This document shows positions 34,732 to 36,669 of a stretch of 36,669 bases of DNA, piece by piece. A program made the position numbers and the translations under genes. The stretch spans positions 1-36,669 of the forward strand of contig NZXH01000047.1 of NCBI GenBank assembly GCA_002701885.1, given 5' to 3'. Under the pieces are notes generated by a model that saw only the letters and a list, made by a program, of their open reading frames with translations, did no database searches and had not been told where the DNA came from. This DNA comes from Rhodospirillaceae bacterium (GTDB lineage Bacteria > Pseudomonadota > Alphaproteobacteria > SHVP01). How positions within the stretch are numbered: position 1 is the first letter of the stretch; each line of letters starts with the position of its first letter.

Positions 34732-35550
34732 TTATCGCAAAAAATTAGATTCTCTTTCGATAAACTCTTTTGCTAAATTCATATATGCAACGCTTCCGGA
34801 ACATTTATAATCATAAACTAAAGCAGGTATACCGTGGGACGGGGCTTCAGAAACCCTTACATTTCGGGGAATAACAGTATCAAATACGGTAGAACCTAAA
34901 TTTTTTCTTGCATCTTCTGCTACTTGTTCAGATAGATTGTTACGCTTGTCAAACATTGTTAGTATAATTCCTTCAAGCTTGAGATTTGGGTTAAACGTTA
35001 ACCTAACCATCTCTACTGTTTTCATTAATTGGCTCAAACCTTCTAATGCAAAAAACTCACACTGCAAAGGCACAAGGACAGAATCAGCTGCCGTCAATGC
35101 ATTTAATGTTAAAATTCCTAAAGCAGGTGGACAATCAATTAGTATATAGTCATAAGTGGAATCATCATTAGATTGTTTAATTGCTTCGTCAAGTTGGTAA
35201 CCTCTTTTTTCTTTGTCAATTAATTCAATTTCAGCACCAAGAAGGTCAACTGTAGCAACAACTATATCCAAATTTGGGATCTTACTATTTTTAATGGATT
35301 CAGTTAATTTTGATTCGCCAGATATAAGAGAATATGAATTTACTTGTCTTTCATTTTTTTCGAAACCTAGACCAGTACTGGCATTACCTTGTGGATCAAG
35401 GTCAATAAGTAGTATTTTTAAACCTACAGCAGCAAGTCCAGTAGCTAGGTTTATAGTTGTAGTAGTTTTCCCAACTCCACCTTTTTGATTAGCAATCGCA
35501 AAAACCTTATGCTTATGGTTATTATTTGTATTTAATTTTTTTTTATACAC
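34732..35550 (-). CDS. parA: Chromosome partitioning ATPase ParA
   Basis: 272-aa Walker-type ATPase that drives ParB-parS complexes towards the pole. Residues 23-30 form the deviant Walker A KGGVGKTT, preceded by VFAIANQ. Walker A' and B follow as LLIDLDPQGNASTGLG and YDYILIDCPPALGILTLNAL (Asp in ILIDCPP), with EFFALEGLSQL and the C-terminal IPRNVRVSEAPSHG block. The short N-terminus without a DNA-binding HTH marks it as a chromosomal (type Ib-like/Soj) ParA rather than a P1-type plasmid protein. The start is GTG at 35550, overlapping the rsmG stop by 8 bases (GTGTATAA), so parA is coupled to rsmG. Confidence 0.97.
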   Translation of the reverse strand: MYKKKLNTNNNHKHKVFAIANQKGGVGKTTTTINLATGLAAVGLKILLIDLDPQGNASTGLGFEKNERQVNSYSLISGESKLTESIKNSKIPNLDIVVATVDLLGAEIELIDKEKRGYQLDEAIKQSNDDSTYDYILIDCPPALGILTLNALTAADSVLVPLQCEFFALEGLSQLMKTVEMVRLTFNPNLKLEGIILTMFDKRNNLSEQVAEDARKNLGSTVFDTVIPRNVRVSEAPSHGIPALVYDYKCSGSVAYMNLAKEFIERESNFLR

Positions 35551-36154
35551 GTTTAAATGCCTCCACTACAACTATTCTTGATTCAGAATTAGTTATACTC
35601 TTGTATGTTCTTAAGTTAATATCCCAAATCTTTTTAGTTTCATCTAATTCCTGATTATATGTCTTTCCCTTTGGAAAAATACACTTTACTTCATATATGC
35701 CTCTCAATTCTAAAATTGAAAGTAATTTATTTATTGAAGAAAAAGCCCTTGAAATCACTATATTAAATGAGGGAAGTTTTACATTTTCAATCCTATCATT
35801 CAATACTTTTGCTTTAGAACCTGTTTTGCCTATTACCTCTTTCAAAAATGCTACCTTATGACGATTAGATTCAATAAGATACATTGGGCAACACCCCAGT
35901 AAACTTAGAACAAGTCCTGGAAAACCAGCTCCACTGCCAATATCTATAATTCCTGTATAATTTTTATATGGCTTTATGAATTCAATTATCTGAGCTGAAT
36001 CAATAAAGTGACGTGCCCATTGGTCCTCTAAAGACCTAGATGAAACAAGATTAAGATTTTTTTGCCAACTAGACAATAATCTACTATAGGTTAGAAAAGA
36101 CCGTCTCTGTTCATTTGTAAAGCAGAAATTTTCAAAAAAGAAACCTTTGTCCAT
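35543..36154 (-). CDS. rsmG: 16S rRNA (guanine-N7)-methyltransferase RsmG
   Basis: 203-aa SAM-dependent methyltransferase that makes m7G527 in 16S rRNA. The N-terminal helical region has NLNLVSSRSLEDQWARHFIDS (landmark LVS and HxxDS), motif I is IIDIGSGAGFPGLVLSL (GSGAGFPG at 73-80), then LIESNRHKVAFLKEV and IENVKLPSFNIVISRAFSS (VxSRA), with KGK following near the end. The gene lies between mnmG and parA as in most alphaproteobacteria. The ATG is at 36154, only 15 bases from the first parS site. ParB spreading from parS could therefore influence its promoter. Confidence 0.96.
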   Translation of the reverse strand: MDKGFFFENFCFTNEQRRSFLTYSRLLSSWQKNLNLVSSRSLEDQWARHFIDSAQIIEFIKPYKNYTGIIDIGSGAGFPGLVLSLLGCCPMYLIESNRHKVAFLKEVIGKTGSKAKVLNDRIENVKLPSFNIVISRAFSSINKLLSILELRGIYEVKCIFPKGKTYNQELDETKKIWDINLRTYKSITNSESRIVVVEAFKRV

Positions 36155-36169
36155 AACTTACTAATATAA

Positions 36170-36185
36170 TGTTTCACGTGAAACA
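36170..36185. other. parS: parS centromere site 1
   Basis: TGTTTCACGTGAAACA, a perfect 16-bp palindrome identical to the bacterial chromosomal parS consensus bound by ParB. It lies in the 43-base gap between the rsmG start and the mnmG stop, and about 1.5 kb upstream of the parB start. Confidence 0.96.
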
Positions 36186-36197
36186 TCAATAAATAAT

Positions 36198-36669
36198 TTA
36201 TGTTTCACGTGAAACATTATAAGGTTTAGAAGATTCGCTTGATTTAACATAAGAAAATAGAGCCGTTAAACAACCTGGGGTTATTCCTTTTATCCTGCTC
36301 GCAGCACCTAAAGTTCGGGGTTTAGAAAATTCAAGGATTTCTTTCATCTCATTACTAATGCCACCTATATCTGAATAAATAATACTATCTGGTATCAAAA
36401 GAGATTCATCCTTTCTAAATCTATCAATGTCCTGTTTCTGCCGCTCTAAATACCCTGAGTATTTAGCTGATATTTCAATTTGCTCTAACGCACTAAGAGA
36501 ATATTTTTTAAGCGTTGGCCATATGGGAGTTAGATCAGAAAATGATATATCTGGCAAAGAAAGAAGGTTGGTAATAGACCTACGTCTTCCATCTAATTTA
36601 ACTTTTATTCCAAAATCTAAAAGTTTATTGGGGGTTATTAAACTATTTTCTGCAAAAATAGTAAGGGCA
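36198..36669 (-). CDS. mnmG: tRNA uridine-5-carboxymethylaminomethyl modification enzyme MnmG, 3' part
   Basis: The C-terminal ~156 codons of MnmG (GidA), which with MnmE makes the cmnm5U34 modification in tRNAs; the rest lies beyond the window edge. Read in the frame through 36668, the fragment contains the family pattern AENSLITPNKLLDFGI, helical linker segments, YLERQKQDIDRFRKDESLLIP (landmark YLERQ and the Pro) and the terminal GITPGCLTALFSYVK block that binds MnmE. A TTG at 36557 is only an internal codon, because the frame continues upstream without a stop. The last codons, VSRET, lie in the second parS site. MnmG-RsmG-ParA-ParB order is typical. Confidence 0.94.
   Translation of the reverse strand, partial: ALTIFAENSLITPNKLLDFGIKVKLDGRRRSITNLLSLPDISFSDLTPIWPTLKKYSLSALEQIEISAKYSGYLERQKQDIDRFRKDESLLIPDSIIYSDIGGISNEMKEILEFSKPRTLGAASRIKGITPGCLTALFSYVKSSESSKPYNVSRET
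36201..36216. other. parS: parS centromere site 2, inside the mnmG 3' end
   Basis: A second perfect TGTTTCACGTGAAACA, 31 bases (start to start) from the first site. It forms the last codons of mnmG: on the minus strand it reads GTT-TCA-CGT-GAA-ACA before the TAA. Paired parS sites this close would load ParB clamps cooperatively. Confidence 0.96.

Noticed and set aside
1-36669. CRISPR arrays, tRNA or rRNA genes, IS elements, prophage
   Set aside because: No regularly spaced repeats, cloverleaf-like sequence, transposase or phage genes were seen in any gap or frame.

Overview
The window is a strongly AT-rich stretch of an alphaproteobacterial chromosome. The evidence is the gene neighbourhoods ftsK-lolA...xthA and mnmG-rsmG-parA-parB//holA-lptE-leuS-(DUF3576), together with the alphaproteobacterial-type porin and the CGFQPLYG-type LptE. 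Low GC, very short or negative gene spacing, shared or missing terminators and small regulatory content suggest a streamlined marine lineage (for example of the HIMB59/AEGEAN-169 kind). That placement is inference only; no rRNA or other taxonomic marker is present. I see no tRNA, rRNA, CRISPR array, insertion sequence, prophage or obvious pseudogene.

Layout. 256-5559 (+): ftsK, lolA, a C26-type glutamine amidotransferase, an unrecognised 192-aa protein and exonuclease III. 5548-9185 (-): an operon of an aberrant ABC exporter with a degenerate and apparently internally repeated nucleotide-binding domain, a stand-alone cyclic-nucleotide-binding-fold protein and a small methyltransferase. 9320-15942 (+): a tightly packed envelope-glycan locus with two COG4671-like glycosyltransferases, two GT4 glycosyltransferases, a histidine phosphatase, a polysaccharide deacetylase and a two-TM membrane protein. 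15960-21950 (+): an oligopeptide/oligosaccharide-type ABC importer (fused double ATPase, large family-5 binding protein, two permeases), following the glycan genes with a 17-base gap. 21952-24361 (-): methyltransferase, MBL-fold hydrolase, and a winged-helix regulator with an atypical receiver. 24426-27438: L,D-transpeptidase (+), YggS (-), a ThiE/TenI-like protein (+) and a JmjC/cupin oxygenase (+). 27487-28566 (-): a porin, with the only clear intrinsic terminator of the window at its 3' end and a 350-base upstream control region. 28919-33690 (+): DUF3576 lipoprotein, leuS, lptE, holA. 33693-36669 (-): parB, parA, rsmG and the 3' end of mnmG, with two perfect parS centromere sites between rsmG and mnmG; one of them encodes the last residues of MnmG.

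How the genes work together. The right end carries the origin-segregation system (ParA, ParB, parS), while FtsK at the left end handles the terminus. LolA, LptE, the porin, the L,D-transpeptidase, the DUF3576 lipoprotein and the glycan locus all concern the Gram-negative envelope. The most unusual part is 5.5-22 kb. There an ABC exporter that looks ATPase-impaired and a cNMP-fold sensor diverge from a glycan-synthesis operon, which runs directly into an importer whose binding protein and second permease are of the large type. A coordinated surface-glycan export/recycling module is a reasonable but unproven reading.
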